Assembly (NCBI RefSeq): GCF_021728295.1 | Contig: NZ_JAKJXE010000004.1 | Span: 124,001-188,000 of the forward strand | Origin: Pseudomonas petrae | GTDB taxonomy: Bacteria > Pseudomonadota > Gammaproteobacteria > Pseudomonadales > Pseudomonadaceae | Reading direction: 5' to 3' | DNA: 64,000 nucleotides | Part shown: positions 46,511 to 55,172 of the stretch, in pieces | Numbering within the stretch: position 1 is the stretch's first letter | How the letters are laid out: each line of letters begins with the position of its first letter | Position numbers and translations under genes: made by a program | The notes under the pieces: model-generated | What the model saw: only the letters and a program-made list of their open reading frames with translations | Databases searched by the model: none | What the model was told of the DNA's origin: nothing

Positions 46511-47161
46511 TCATGGCCGGGCGACGTGGAGCCGGTGCAGGGTGATCTTGCGCACTTCCTGCTTACTGATTTCGATGTGCCGCGTAAGCAGCCGCTGCGC
46601 CTGCTCGGTCTGGCGATCGAGCACGCTGTCGAGAATCTGCGCGTGCTCGTCGTAGGTCGCCTCGATGCGCGCCGCCTGGGTGAAATCCAGGCGACGAATG
46701 ATGCGGATCTTCTCGGTGATCTCCAGGTGCAGGCGCGCCATCTCGGTGTTGCCTGCCGCCTCCAGCAGCGCGCAGTGGAAACGCTCGTCCAGCGCTGAAA
46801 CCTGCTGGGGGTCTTGCAGGCGCTCGGAGGGCGTGACGAGCCAGGTGTGTTTCAGCTCGTCAATGACCGCATGCCGTTGCAGATCCAGTGCCTGCAGACG
46901 CGCCAATGCCGCGCACTCCAGCACGATGCGCACGTCGTAAAGCTCTTCGAAATAGTTGAAATCGAACGCTCTCACCCGCCAGCCGCTGCGGAAATGCACC
47001 TCCAGATAGCCTTCGCGCTCCAGCCGATACAGCGCCAGCCGCACCGGCGTGCGGCTGGCCTGCACGCGCTCGGCCACCTCGCCTTCGCTGAAGCGATCCC
47101 CCGGCAGCAGACGGAACTCGAAGATGTCTTCCTTGAGCTGCTGATAGATGCGCTCGGCCAT
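46511..47161 (-). CDS. GntR-family (FCD) regulator linked to atzF, possibly N-terminally frameshifted
   Basis: As annotated from ATG 47161, 216 residues: winged helix (2-68: AERIYQQLKEDIFEFRLLPG, then SRTPVRLALYRLEREGYL) and FCD domain (about 85-205). ATG 47161 has no ribosome-binding site. The same frame stays open upstream to the end of atzF without any start codon. An ATG that overlaps the atzF stop as TGATG (47273-47269) is out of phase by one base. Adding one G to the GGGG run at 47266-47269 would join them and give 37 extra residues. It is either a real lesion, a sequencing error, or a leaderless internal start. It probably represses atzF via the palindrome at 49151-49172. Confidence 0.75.
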   Translation of the reverse strand: MAERIYQQLKEDIFEFRLLPGDRFSEGEVAERVQASRTPVRLALYRLEREGYLEVHFRSGWRVRAFDFNYFEELYDVRIVLECAALARLQALDLQRHAVIDELKHTWLVTPSERLQDPQQVSALDERFHCALLEAAGNTEMARLHLEITEKIRIIRRLDFTQAARIEATYDEHAQILDSVLDRQTEQAQRLLTRHIEISKQEVRKITLHRLHVARP

Positions 47162-47270
47162 GTTGTCCGGGCGCGCTTTGGGTTTCTGTGAAGGGATGAT
47201 GGCCGGGGTGCTCCGTCGGGTGATGGCTGGGCGTGACGCGGCGACTTTGACGACCGCGTCTTGAGCCCCA

Positions 47271-49136
47271 TCAGGGTTTCTTCAGGCTGCCGATGTACGC
47301 GCGCCAACCACCGAAAGCCGTGATGTCCAGCGCGCCGTCAATTGCCCAGGGTTCGCAGATGAAGCCCTTGACGCTGCGACCGTCCTTCAGCGTCAGATTA
47401 CCGATGCCCAGCGGCGCGGGGATCTCGGCAACGAACTCGCCAAAGCGCGCCAGCGGGATGTCCCACAGCTCCACGATGATCGATGCACCGCCTGCAGATT
47501 TCACCAGCCCCGGTTTGGGCGGCACGGTGCCGGGCAAGGCGTAGAGCCGGTAGTCGCCTGAAGTGAGGGTCTGTTCGACGAGCACGGCATCGCGGGTTGT
47601 GAGCTGGACGTTTAGTGGCATGCCGGTCAGGTGCGCGCCGACTACGGCAACGCGAACACTGCCGCGCGGTGCAATCGCTGGCGAAGGTGTCGGCGCTGGC
47701 GACGCTGGCGACGCTGGCAACGCTGGCGACGCTGGCGACGCTGGCATTGCGCGGCCGGTTGCGCCCATCGGCAAGCCGACGCTTTCCTGCCAGCGCTGGC
47801 CAAATTGAGCGAGCGCCGTGTCGTGCCAGGCCGGCGCAATCAGGGTGATGCCCGACGGCAAGCCATCGGCGCGCATACCGGCAGGCAGTGCGAGGGCCGA
47901 GAGGTCTGCCAGGTTGGTGAAGTTGGTGTAGAAGCCGAACTGCGAGTTGTACAGCACCGGTTCGGCGGCCATTTCTGCCTGGGTACGCAAAGTGGCGGAA
48001 GTGGGCACGACCAGGGCGTCGAAACCGGCCAGGGCGTCGTTGATCTGCCGGCTCAGCGTGGCCCGCAGGTATTCGGCGCGGTAGGCGTCACAGGCGCTGT
48101 AGGCCAGACCGCTTTCGACGATGCCACGCACCACCGGGTTGATGGCGTCGTGGTTGGTTTCCAGCATCGAGGTCAAGGCGACTGTGCGTTCGGCGACCCA
48201 CGGGCCGTAATACAGCTGCTCGGCCAGTGCCTTGAACGGGGCGAAGTCGATGCGCGTGATCTCGGCGCCCATGTCGCTCAAGCGGCGCAGCGCCTGCTCG
48301 AACACGGCTTGATTCTGGCTATCGCCGAAGAACTCCAGGGTGTCCGGCACGGCCAGTTTCATAGCGGCGCTAAAGCCCACCGGCGCCGTGCCCGGGTTGT
48401 GGCGGGAATAGGCGTCATCGCCATCGAAGCCTTCGGCCAGGCCGACGACCTTTTGGGCGTCGTCCACGGTCAGCGCGAAGATGGAAACGCAGTCCACCGT
48501 CTTGCACGCTGGCACCAGCCCGGTGTTGGGCACGCGGCCCTTGGTCGGTTTCAGGCCGACGATGTTGTTGAAACCCGCCGGCACCCGGCCAGAGCCTGCG
48601 GTGTCGGTGCCCAGGGAAAACGCAACAAGCCCCCGCGCCACCACCGACGCCGATCCAGAGCTCGAGCCGCCGCTGACGTAATCAGGGTTAAAGCTGTTCG
48701 GCACGGCGCCGTAGGGCGAGCGGGTGCCGACCAGGCCGGTGGCGAACTGATCCAGGTTGGTCTTGCCCATCAAAATCGCCCCCGCTGCGCGCAGTCGGGC
48801 CACCGCCGTCGCGTCTTTACTCGCGGTGTACGCGAATTCCGGGCATGCCGCCGTCGTCGGCCAGCCGGCTGCGTCGATGTTGTCCTTGATCGCGAACGGC
48901 ACGCCGTACAACGGCAGTCGGGTGATGTCGCCGTTGACTGCCGCAAGGCGCTCGGCAAGGGCATCCAACTGCTCGCTGATCTGCGCCTGACTGGCCCGGG
49001 CGATCCACGCGGTGTCGGTTTCCGGGTAAGCGCCGGGAAGCGACAGCAGCACGTCAGGCGACAACTGCCCGGTCTGATAGGCCGTCAGCCACTCGTTGAT
49101 CGTCCAGCCGAAATGGGGGGTTTGGAGGTCGTGCAT
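47271..49136 (-). CDS. atzF: allophanate hydrolase
   Basis: About 621 residues. The amidase-signature domain (about 20-470) has Lys in FAIKDNIDAAG, the cis-Ser in SGGSSSGSA and the nucleophile Ser in GTDTAGSGRVPA. The C-terminal AtzF domain (about 510-615) ends LGIGNLTLKDGRSVKGFIC...FGGWRAYIG. It splits allophanate to ammonia and CO2, the last step of urea carboxylase, cyanurate or carboxyguanidine routes; no urea carboxylase gene is in view. The linker is a Ser-Pro-Ala repeat made by a 9 bp DNA repeat. Start chosen at ATG 49136 (GGAGG just ahead), which also leaves the operator outside the gene. Confidence 0.93.
   Translation of the reverse strand: MHDLQTPHFGWTINEWLTAYQTGQLSPDVLLSLPGAYPETDTAWIARASQAQISEQLDALAERLAAVNGDITRLPLYGVPFAIKDNIDAAGWPTTAACPEFAYTASKDATAVARLRAAGAILMGKTNLDQFATGLVGTRSPYGAVPNSFNPDYVSGGSSSGSASVVARGLVAFSLGTDTAGSGRVPAGFNNIVGLKPTKGRVPNTGLVPACKTVDCVSIFALTVDDAQKVVGLAEGFDGDDAYSRHNPGTAPVGFSAAMKLAVPDTLEFFGDSQNQAVFEQALRRLSDMGAEITRIDFAPFKALAEQLYYGPWVAERTVALTSMLETNHDAINPVVRGIVESGLAYSACDAYRAEYLRATLSRQINDALAGFDALVVPTSATLRTQAEMAAEPVLYNSQFGFYTNFTNLADLSALALPAGMRADGLPSGITLIAPAWHDTALAQFGQRWQESVGLPMGATGRAMPASPASPALPASPASPAPTPSPAIAPRGSVRVAVVGAHLTGMPLNVQLTTRDAVLVEQTLTSGDYRLYALPGTVPPKPGLVKSAGGASIIVELWDIPLARFGEFVAEIPAPLGIGNLTLKDGRSVKGFICEPWAIDGALDITAFGGWRAYIGSLKKP
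47695..47748. repeat. 9 bp coding tandem repeat in the atzF linker
   Basis: Six units of GCTGGCGAC (with one AAC and one ATT variant at the last three bases). On the - strand they encode a run of Ser-Pro-Ala triplets between the amidase and C-terminal domains. Length changes keep the frame, so linker length may vary between strains. Confidence 0.9.
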
Positions 49137-49150
49137 GGGAGGCTTCCATC

Positions 49151-49172
49151 TTGTATCCAAGTTTGGATTCAA
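49151..49172. promoter_or_regulatory. FCD/GntR-type operator upstream of atzF
   Basis: TTGTATCCAA-GT-TTGGATTCAA is an inverted repeat with one mismatch over 10 bp arms (inner ATCCAA/TTGGAT perfect). It is centred about 25 bp before the atzF start. The form fits known operators of FCD GntR regulators, and such a regulator is encoded just downstream of atzF. Confidence 0.65.
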
Positions 49173-49315
49173 CAAAAGCAAAAGCCGGGCCATGGGGGTG
49201 AAAGGCCCGGCCGGCCTGGGTGGATGGTTTCTTACTAACTGTTGAAAGAGCCTGCGCTCGCCTCAAAAAAGCACACCGTGCAGGGTTTTGGTGCCGGCTG
49301 GCCCACCGCGATCAC

Positions 49316-49490
49316 ATGAGCGCGTTCCTACAGCCAGACCGGTGACGCGGAGCGTCAGGGGATGCATTCCCACGCGGAGCGTGAGGAACGATCAAAGTGG
49401 TGGCGAACACACTGGCCCCTTCCCGGCTGAAGCCAGTCCCACTAAAAGCAGCGCGTGCCTTTAGTAGGACCGGCTTCAGCCGGGAAGCTT
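49316..49490. repeat. mixed short repeats upstream of the atzF region
   Basis: GACGCGGAGCGTC followed by GATGCATTCCCACGCGGAGC (49343-49381) is the GATCGTTCCCACG-class element also seen at 20098-20231 and 55119-55172. A BIME then follows: CCCGGCTGAAGCCAGTCCCAC (49422) facing TAGGACCGGCTTCAGCCGGG (49466-49486). Confidence 0.8.
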
Positions 49491-49496
49491 GTGATC

Positions 49497-49790
49497 TGCT
49501 TTTGATCTTCGAGCACAAAAAGCCCAAACACCACAGAACGCGACTTGGGTGCAGGCTGAACGCAGGTCTCGCGCAGTGGGCCGAGCGGCATGGATGCCGC
49601 GAGAGCGCCGTCAGGACATGGATGTCCGTTCGGCGCGGGCCCACGGAGCGAGACCGGAGTGAAGGAACCCTGACGAAGGAAGGGCCCAACCAGGAGCAGG
49701 CACTTTTGCTTACTTTTGGTGCTTTTCAAAAGTAAGTCGCCGAAGGCGAAACAGTCTGCCCCCAGGCAGACGCTCTTGATCTTCTCCCGG
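49497..49790 (+). repeat. ~270 bp interspersed element, copy C
   Basis: Same element and order of landmarks as at 20298-20585: TTTTGATCTTC, GCGACTTGGGTGCAGGCTGA, AGTGGGCCGAGC, GGCGCGGGCCCACGGAGCGA, GCCGAAGGCGAAACAGTCTG, then CTCTTGATCTT. Long stretches are identical, others vary by single bases. It ends 8 bp from the stop of the dienelactone hydrolase gene. Confidence 0.9.
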
Positions 49791-49797
49791 CCTGACC

Positions 49798-50685
49798 TCA
49801 GACCAAATACTTCTTGAACCAATCCACCGTCCGGTTCCACGCCAATGTCGCGGCAGCATCGTCATAACGCGGCGTCGAGTCGTTGTGGAACCCATGGTTG
49901 GCCCCCTTATAAATATGAGCCTCGTAGGTTTTTCCCGCCGCCTTCAATGCCGCTTCATACGCCGGCCAACCATCAGTGATCGGCTTATCGAGCTCTGCGT
50001 AATGCAACAACAACGGCGCCTTGATCCGGCTGACATCTTCAGCCTTGGGCTGGCGACCATAAAACGGCACCGCCGCAGCCAACTCCGGATAAGCCACGGC
50101 AGCGGCATTGGAGACACCCCCGCTATAACAAAACCCGGTGATCCCGACTTTGCCAGTGGAAGCGTGGTGAGCCATCAGCCATTCAATGCCGGCAAAAAAA
50201 TCGTTCATCAGCTTTTCGGGATCGACCTTCTGCTGCAGCTCGCGGCCCTTGTCGTCATTGCCTGGATAGCCCCCGACCGATGACAAGCCGTCAGGCGCCA
50301 ACGCGATAAAACCCGCTTTGGCCACACGGCGGGCGACGTCCTCGATGTAGGGATTGAGTCCGCGATTCTCATGCACCACCAGCACCGACGCGACTTTGGC
50401 ATCGGCCTTCGCCGGCCGCACCAGATACCCGCGCACCTGGCCATGACCCTTGGGCGACGGATAGGTGATGTACTCGGCAATGATGTCCGGGTCGGTGAAC
50501 TCGACCTGCTCGGCCAAGGCGTAATTGGGGCTCAGCGAGGCCAGAATAGTCGTCGCTGCCAGCCCGCCCACGGCGAACACCGCCGCACGATCAAGAAACT
50601 CGCGGCGGTTGATCTTGCCGTGAACGTAATAGTCATAAAGCTCAAGCAATTCCGGGGCGAAATCTTTGGCGGTGAGACGGGTCAT
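49798..50685 (-). CDS. dienelactone hydrolase family protein (YghX-like)
   Basis: A 295-residue alpha/beta hydrolase. The N-terminus has [20 protein letters not shown], a Tat-like segment about 25 residues in, as in YghX homologues. The DLH motifs are [18 protein letters not shown], the Cys nucleophile in [10 protein letters not shown], the acid in LDKPITDG, and His in GANHGFHND. It opens lactones or esters; the substrate is unknown. It is divergent from an exported NTF2-like gene. Confidence 0.88.
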   Translation of the reverse strand: MTRLTAKDFAPELLELYDYYVHGKINRREFLDRAAVFAVGGLAATTILASLSPNYALAEQVEFTDPDIIAEYITYPSPKGHGQVRGYLVRPAKADAKVASVLVVHENRGLNPYIEDVARRVAKAGFIALAPDGLSSVGGYPGNDDKGRELQQKVDPEKLMNDFFAGIEWLMAHHASTGKVGITGFCYSGGVSNAAAVAYPELAAAVPFYGRQPKAEDVSRIKAPLLLHYAELDKPITDGWPAYEAALKAAGKTYEAHIYKGANHGFHNDSTPRYDDAAATLAWNRTVDWFKKYLV

Positions 50686-50869
50686 CTGTGCGCATCCTCA
50701 TCGATATGTCAGCGGCCACAGGCGCGAAAGCGAGCGCCTGAACGTGCCGCGCCGAGCCCTCAGTAAAGCAGTATTTCGCCAGCCTGTATCGAGCCGCGCC
50801 GCGACAGCGCCCCACGTTCAAACGCTCCCTTTCCAACACGACCGTTGTGAGCTAGCCTGAGCGGCGCAG

Positions 50870-50887
50870 TTGTACGACGACGTACAA
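50870..50887. promoter_or_regulatory. 18 bp palindrome between divergent genes
   Basis: TTGTACG-ACGA-CGTACAA is a perfect inverted repeat in the 268 bp between the dienelactone hydrolase and the NTF2-like gene, 67 bp before the latter. Its form suits a TetR-type or similar dimeric repressor; none is encoded nearby. Confidence 0.5.
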
Positions 50888-50953
50888 AGCCACTTTTCAT
50901 CGAAAATGGCCTCTGCATGACGCCTCCATCAACAATAAAAAAGGGATGCACCC

Positions 50954-51385
50954 ATGACCAGACTCAAACTGACCCTCGGCTTCTTGTGCCTGTTTTCAGG
51001 CTTCGTGGCCGCCGCCCCCTCTGCCGAAGAGCAAGACGTCGCCAAGGCCGTCGACAAAATGACTCAGGCGATGCTGCACAAGAAGATCGACGATCTCAAA
51101 GCACTCACCTCCGACAACGTCACCTACGGACACTCCAGCGGCAAGGTGCAGAACAAGGAAGAGTTCATCGCCGACATCGAAACCGGTCGCAGCGGTTTCA
51201 ATACCCTGGAAATGAAAAACCAGAAAATCAACATGAACGGCGACGTCGCACTGGTGCGCAACCACTTCTCGGCCGAGGCCGTGAACAGTGGCAAGGTCGT
51301 GCCGACCGAGATCGAAAACTTTCAGATCTGGCAGAAACAGAAAGGCCAATGGCTGCTGATCGGCCGCCAGGCGTTCAAGTTCTGA
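50954..51385 (+). CDS. exported NTF2-like (DUF4440/SnoaL_3) protein
   Basis: A 143-residue protein with a signal peptide (MTRLKLTLGFLCLFSGFVAA, cleavage at AAAP). The NTF2-like domain includes AKAVDKMTQAMLHKKIDDLK, NVTYGHSSGKVQNKEEF and WQKQKGQWLLIGRQAF. Members bind small ligands or have unknown enzymatic roles in the periplasm. A long A-rich stretch with AAAAAGGGATG precedes the start. Confidence 0.87.
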   Translation: MTRLKLTLGFLCLFSGFVAAAPSAEEQDVAKAVDKMTQAMLHKKIDDLKALTSDNVTYGHSSGKVQNKEEFIADIETGRSGFNTLEMKNQKINMNGDVALVRNHFSAEAVNSGKVVPTEIENFQIWQKQKGQWLLIGRQAFKF

Positions 51386-51474
51386 CGGGCTGAATGCAGC
51401 GTTGTAGCCGACCGCGCGCCTGACAGGATCACGCGCCGGTCGGCGACAGCACGTCCCGCTACATCCCCCCACCG

Positions 51475-52359
51475 CTACAACGCCTCCAGCTCCTGCAACA
51501 CTTCCAGCACATACCCGGTCGAGCGTTCGACGCTTCCGGCCCGGTGCGCAATCCCCAACTCCCGCCACAACGCCGGCTGCAACGGGCGCATGACAATGCG
51601 GCTTTCCGGCGCGGGCGTGGACGCCTCGTGGGGCAGCAACGTCGCACCATAGCCCGCCCCTACCAGACTCTTGATCGCGTCGTTGTAATTGAGCTGAATG
51701 CGCGGCGTCGGCTGCGGCCCCTCACCGGCAAACCACTCGGCCACCTGGCGGGACAGCCGCGTGGTGGCGTCGTTGAGAATCAGCGGCTGACTGGCGAGCC
51801 ATGACGGCGTGATCACCGGCGGACAGTCCCAGCGCGCCGGGAGAAACGCCATCACCGGGTCGCGCCGCCACGGCTGAATCAACAGACCCTTGACCGGCGC
51901 CTGGGGCAGCGCAATCACGCCGATGTCCAGGCTGCCGTCCGTGAGCTTTTGCAGGGTCTGTTGCGACGTCAGCACCGCAACCTGCACGTCGATGCCCGGG
52001 TGCAACTGCTCCAGGGTTTCCAGCGCCTGGGGCAGCAATTGCGCGATGACGCCGGTTGACGCGCCCAGTCGAACCCGCCCGGCCAGCCCTTTGACCTGAC
52101 GCTCGACGTCTTCCAGCGCCTGCTCGGCATCGGCCAGCAAGCGCCGCGCGCGCTCGATCAGCGTGTCGCCGATGGCCGAAGGCTGAACCCGACCGCGGGT
52201 ACGCGCGAGCAACACGCCGCCCACCCGTTGCTCCAGGTCGGCAATGTGCAGGCTGACCGTCGGCGGCGCGAGATTCAGCACCCGCGCCGCTTCGGCGAAC
52301 GACCCGTGATCGGCGATGGCCACCAAGGTGCGCAAACGATCCAGACTGATTTCCCGCAC
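51475..52359 (-). CDS. LysR-family transcriptional regulator
   Basis: A 294-residue LTTR: helix-turn-helix at about 6-62 (LRTLVAIADHGSFAEAARVL, then VLLARTRGRVQPSAIG), and an effector domain from about 90 (VRLGASTGVIAQLLPQALE). It is divergent from argC with a CTTCAG-N5-CTGAAG palindrome 14-30 bp before its own start, so a link with argC is possible, though an LTTR beside argC is not a usual arrangement. Confidence 0.9.
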   Translation of the reverse strand: MREISLDRLRTLVAIADHGSFAEAARVLNLAPPTVSLHIADLEQRVGGVLLARTRGRVQPSAIGDTLIERARRLLADAEQALEDVERQVKGLAGRVRLGASTGVIAQLLPQALETLEQLHPGIDVQVAVLTSQQTLQKLTDGSLDIGVIALPQAPVKGLLIQPWRRDPVMAFLPARWDCPPVITPSWLASQPLILNDATTRLSRQVAEWFAGEGPQPTPRIQLNYNDAIKSLVGAGYGATLLPHEASTPAPESRIVMRPLQPALWRELGIAHRAGSVERSTGYVLEVLQELEAL

Positions 52360-52372
52360 AGACGAAGCCCTC

Positions 52373-52389
52373 CTTCAGAAAAGCTGAAG
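52373..52389. promoter_or_regulatory. candidate LysR box
   Basis: CTTCAG-AAAAG-CTGAAG is a perfect inverted repeat that also contains the T-N11-A spacing of LTTR sites (T 52375, A 52387). It lies between the LysR gene and the divergent argC. Confidence 0.5.
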
Positions 52390-52476
52390 TGTACCGTCAT
52401 CAAATTCAACTTTCGCTATCCATGAGTGCGCTTGAAGATGGCGGTCATTGACGACCTGTTGCGGAATCCATAACCC

Positions 52477-53400
52477 ATGTCACTTCCTGTAGTTTTCATC
52501 GACGGCGACCAAGGCACCACCGGCCTGCAAATTCACCAGCGCCTGCAAGGCCGCACCGACCTGCACGTGGTCACGCTTGCGGCCGAGCTTCGCAAGAACC
52601 CGCAAAGCCGCGCCGCCGCGATCAACGCCTGCGACATTGCCGTGCTGTGCCTGCCAGACGATGCTGCCCGCGATGCGGCAGCGAGCATCACCAACCCGGA
52701 CGTGCGGGTCATCGACGCCAGCTCTGCGCACCGGACCCATCCCGACTGGGTCTACGGCTTCGCGCAGATGAGTGAAGCGCAAAAACGAAGCATCGCCACA
52801 GCCCGCCGTGTCAGCAATCCGGGCTGCTACCCCACCGGTGCAGTCGGTCTGTTGCGGCCGTTGCTGGAGGCGGGACTGCTGCCGCGCGATTACCCGATCA
52901 GCATCAATGCGGTGTCGGGCTATTCGGGCAAAGGCCGCGCGGGGGTCGATGAGTTTGAGGGGCCAGATGTCGCGCAGGCGGTGCCTTTTCAGGTCTACGG
53001 TCTGAGCCTCGCGCACAAGCACGTTCCGGAAATCCAGCAGTACAGCGGGTTGAGCGAGCGGCCGGTGTTCGTTCCGGCGTATGGCGCGTTTCGTCAGGGC
53101 ATCGTGCTGACCATCGCGCTGCAAACGCGCTTGCTGCCCCAAGGCGTGACTGGGACGACGCTTCATGCCGCGCTGGCTGAGCATTATCAGGGCAGCAGGT
53201 TTGTCGAAGTGATGCCGATGGAGCAGTCGCGCGCGCTGACCGGGATCGACCCCCGCCAGCTCAACGGCACCGATAACCTGCGGCTGATGGTGTTCGAGAA
53301 CGAGGGCCACGTGTTGCTGGCGGCCGTGTTCGACAACCTGGGCAAGGGCGCGGCCGGGGCGGCGGTGCAGAATCTGGACCTGATGATTGCAGGCCGCTGA
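52477..53400 (+). CDS. argC: N-acetyl-gamma-glutamyl-phosphate reductase, short type
   Basis: A 307-residue ArgC of the short (type 2) class, reducing N-acetylglutamyl phosphate with NADPH in arginine synthesis. The front reads [19 protein letters not shown], the catalytic Cys is in [10 protein letters not shown], and the substrate loop is [12 protein letters not shown] with HKHVPEIQ following. Pseudomonas normally carries a long-type argC in another place, so this is probably a second copy with a conditional role. Confidence 0.92.
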   Translation: MSLPVVFIDGDQGTTGLQIHQRLQGRTDLHVVTLAAELRKNPQSRAAAINACDIAVLCLPDDAARDAAASITNPDVRVIDASSAHRTHPDWVYGFAQMSEAQKRSIATARRVSNPGCYPTGAVGLLRPLLEAGLLPRDYPISINAVSGYSGKGRAGVDEFEGPDVAQAVPFQVYGLSLAHKHVPEIQQYSGLSERPVFVPAYGAFRQGIVLTIALQTRLLPQGVTGTTLHAALAEHYQGSRFVEVMPMEQSRALTGIDPRQLNGTDNLRLMVFENEGHVLLAAVFDNLGKGAAGAAVQNLDLMIAGR

Positions 53401-53421
53401 TGTGCCGTTAAGCCGCGTGGG

Positions 53422-54849
53422 TCATTGCCATCTGGCATCGGCGCTGCCCAGTGCGCTCGCCGGTAAATCCCAGTGCGTCGGCGTGCCTTCAATCACCCCG
53501 GCCGATTTGAGGCGCAGCGCCGGGCCCCACGCGGTGTGCTCGATGGCGTCGGAATAGTCGCTCGGATTCAGCGGTAGCAGCGGTAGCAGCGGTGTAGGCT
53601 GCGCCTCGGTTGGGGCAAACGACATCAGCGATAACGCGGTGCGCGCCAGGGATGCCTGATTCTGAACGCCTTGCCCGGTGGTCAGTCGTTGAGTCAGACC
53701 GCGCACGGCTGCGGCCGCCATCAAATACCCCGTGGCGTGATCCAGCGCCTGCACAGGCAGCGGCACAGGCCGATCACTTCTCGCTGCGACCCTGCCGGCG
53801 TCGGCGATGCCGCAACTCATCTGCACCAGGCTGTCGAAGCCACGTCGCTCGCGCCACGGGCCGGTCCAGCCATACGCGTTAAGCGATACATCCACCAGAC
53901 CGGGATTGAGCGCGCGGCGGCGTTCGGCGCTGAGGCCCAGGCGCGCCAGGGCATCGGCGCGGTAACCATGGATCATCACGTCTGCTTCGCTGAGCAAGCC
54001 CTCCAGCACCGCGCGATCGCCAGGGTCGCGCAGGTCCAGCCGCGCACAGCGTTTACCGAGCACCACCTCCGGCACGGTGCCGGGCTCGTCCCAGCCAGGG
54101 GGATCGATGCGCAACACGTCGGCGCCGAACCCGGCGAGAAACCGCGTCGCGACCGGGCCGGCCAGAATGCGCGTGAGGTCGAGCACGCGGATGCCGTGCA
54201 AGGGACGTTCACGCGGCACGATCCATTCGGGTCGTGCAGGGTTTGACTGATGCGATGCAGCCGGTCCCGCTGTGGCCTCTACGCGATGCAGCAAGGGTTC
54301 GGCAGCGACGGCGCGACCCTGGGTATGATCGCGCCAGGCCGAGGCGCTGCGCATCGCGGCGGCACAACCCCGATTGTCGACCACCGCGCTTTCCAGCTCA
54401 CTGGCCTTCCAGCGCAGCACGGCCTGACTCACCGCGTCGCGCTCGGGGGCGGTTTTCAGCACGGAGAGTGCGGCCTGACGATGGTGCGGCGCGTTGGTGT
54501 GCAATCGAATCCAGCCATCCGCCGCGCGGTAATCCCCCGCCACCGCGTCCCACTGCGCCGGCAGCGACCAGCCTTGGGGCTGAAGTGAGGTCGAGAACCA
54601 GAACGAGGCCAGGCGCCGATCAACCGTGATCGGCGGCAGCGTGCCGTGGGCCTGCTCAATCAACTCGGCCACCGCAAGATGCGCGGCAGCGATGGCGGCT
54701 GTGGCGAAATCGGTGACCGGAAATGCCGACGCCAGCCCGCCTTCGCCGGTGATCTGAAGATGATCGAGATAGGGGGTTTGGCCGCCGAGGGCTAGCCAGA
54801 ATTCGTGCAGGAAATGCGTGAAGGCAGGATTCAGGTCGGCGGTGGGCAT
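53422..54849 (-). CDS. class III (CaiB/BaiF) CoA-transferase
   Basis: About 475 residues. The CoA-transferase III fold is clearest in the second half: GIRVLDLTRILAGPVATRFL with GADVLRIDPP, then VMIHGYRADALARLGL, then GLVDVSLNAYGWTGPWRERR and DHATGYLMAAAAV. The first ~190 residues are a less conserved version of the same fold, so it may be an internal duplication. The enzyme moves CoA between carboxylic acids; the substrate is unknown. The ATG at 54849 has only a weak ribosome-binding site. Convergent with argC. Confidence 0.85.
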   Translation of the reverse strand: MPTADLNPAFTHFLHEFWLALGGQTPYLDHLQITGEGGLASAFPVTDFATAAIAAAHLAVAELIEQAHGTLPPITVDRRLASFWFSTSLQPQGWSLPAQWDAVAGDYRAADGWIRLHTNAPHHRQAALSVLKTAPERDAVSQAVLRWKASELESAVVDNRGCAAAMRSASAWRDHTQGRAVAAEPLLHRVEATAGPAASHQSNPARPEWIVPRERPLHGIRVLDLTRILAGPVATRFLAGFGADVLRIDPPGWDEPGTVPEVVLGKRCARLDLRDPGDRAVLEGLLSEADVMIHGYRADALARLGLSAERRRALNPGLVDVSLNAYGWTGPWRERRGFDSLVQMSCGIADAGRVAARSDRPVPLPVQALDHATGYLMAAAAVRGLTQRLTTGQGVQNQASLARTALSLMSFAPTEAQPTPLLPLLPLNPSDYSDAIEHTAWGPALRLKSAGVIEGTPTHWDLPASALGSADARWQ

Positions 54850-54920
54850 GGGGCAGCGCTCTCGGGAGTGGTGGGAGCAGCCTAGCAAATGAGTCTAAAA
54901 GGGGGGTGACACCGCGCACC

Positions 54921-55172
54921 TCGTAGGACCGGCTTTAGCCGGGAAAGCGGTGTCTCTGCCTGTGGAGATGCCGCGGATGTGCTGGCCTCTTCCCGGCTGA
55001 AGCCGGTCCCACTAAAAGCAACGCGTGCATCCAGTCGCACTGGCGGTGACCTAAGATGTGGGACCGGCTTTAGCCGGGAAGGCGTCAAAGAACACGCCGA
55101 ATATTCAAGCCGTGCACAAGGTGACGCGGAGCGTCACAGGATGCATGTCCACGCAGCGCGTGGGCACGATCA
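54921..55172. repeat. BIME plus GATCGTTCCCACG-class repeat
   Basis: TAGGACCGGCTTTAGCCGGG (54923) faces CCCGGCTGAAGCCGGTCCCAC (54991-55011). A further half lies at 55058-55082, and GACGCGGAGCGTCACAGGATG with GTGGGCACGATCA closes the region. The final GATCA supplies or overlaps the stop codon of eutC. Confidence 0.85.

Noticed and set aside
47631..49238. 535-codon + strand frame opposite atzF
   Set aside because: Antisense frame of a clear allophanate hydrolase, opening in the 9 bp repeat as a run of Arg and Trp.
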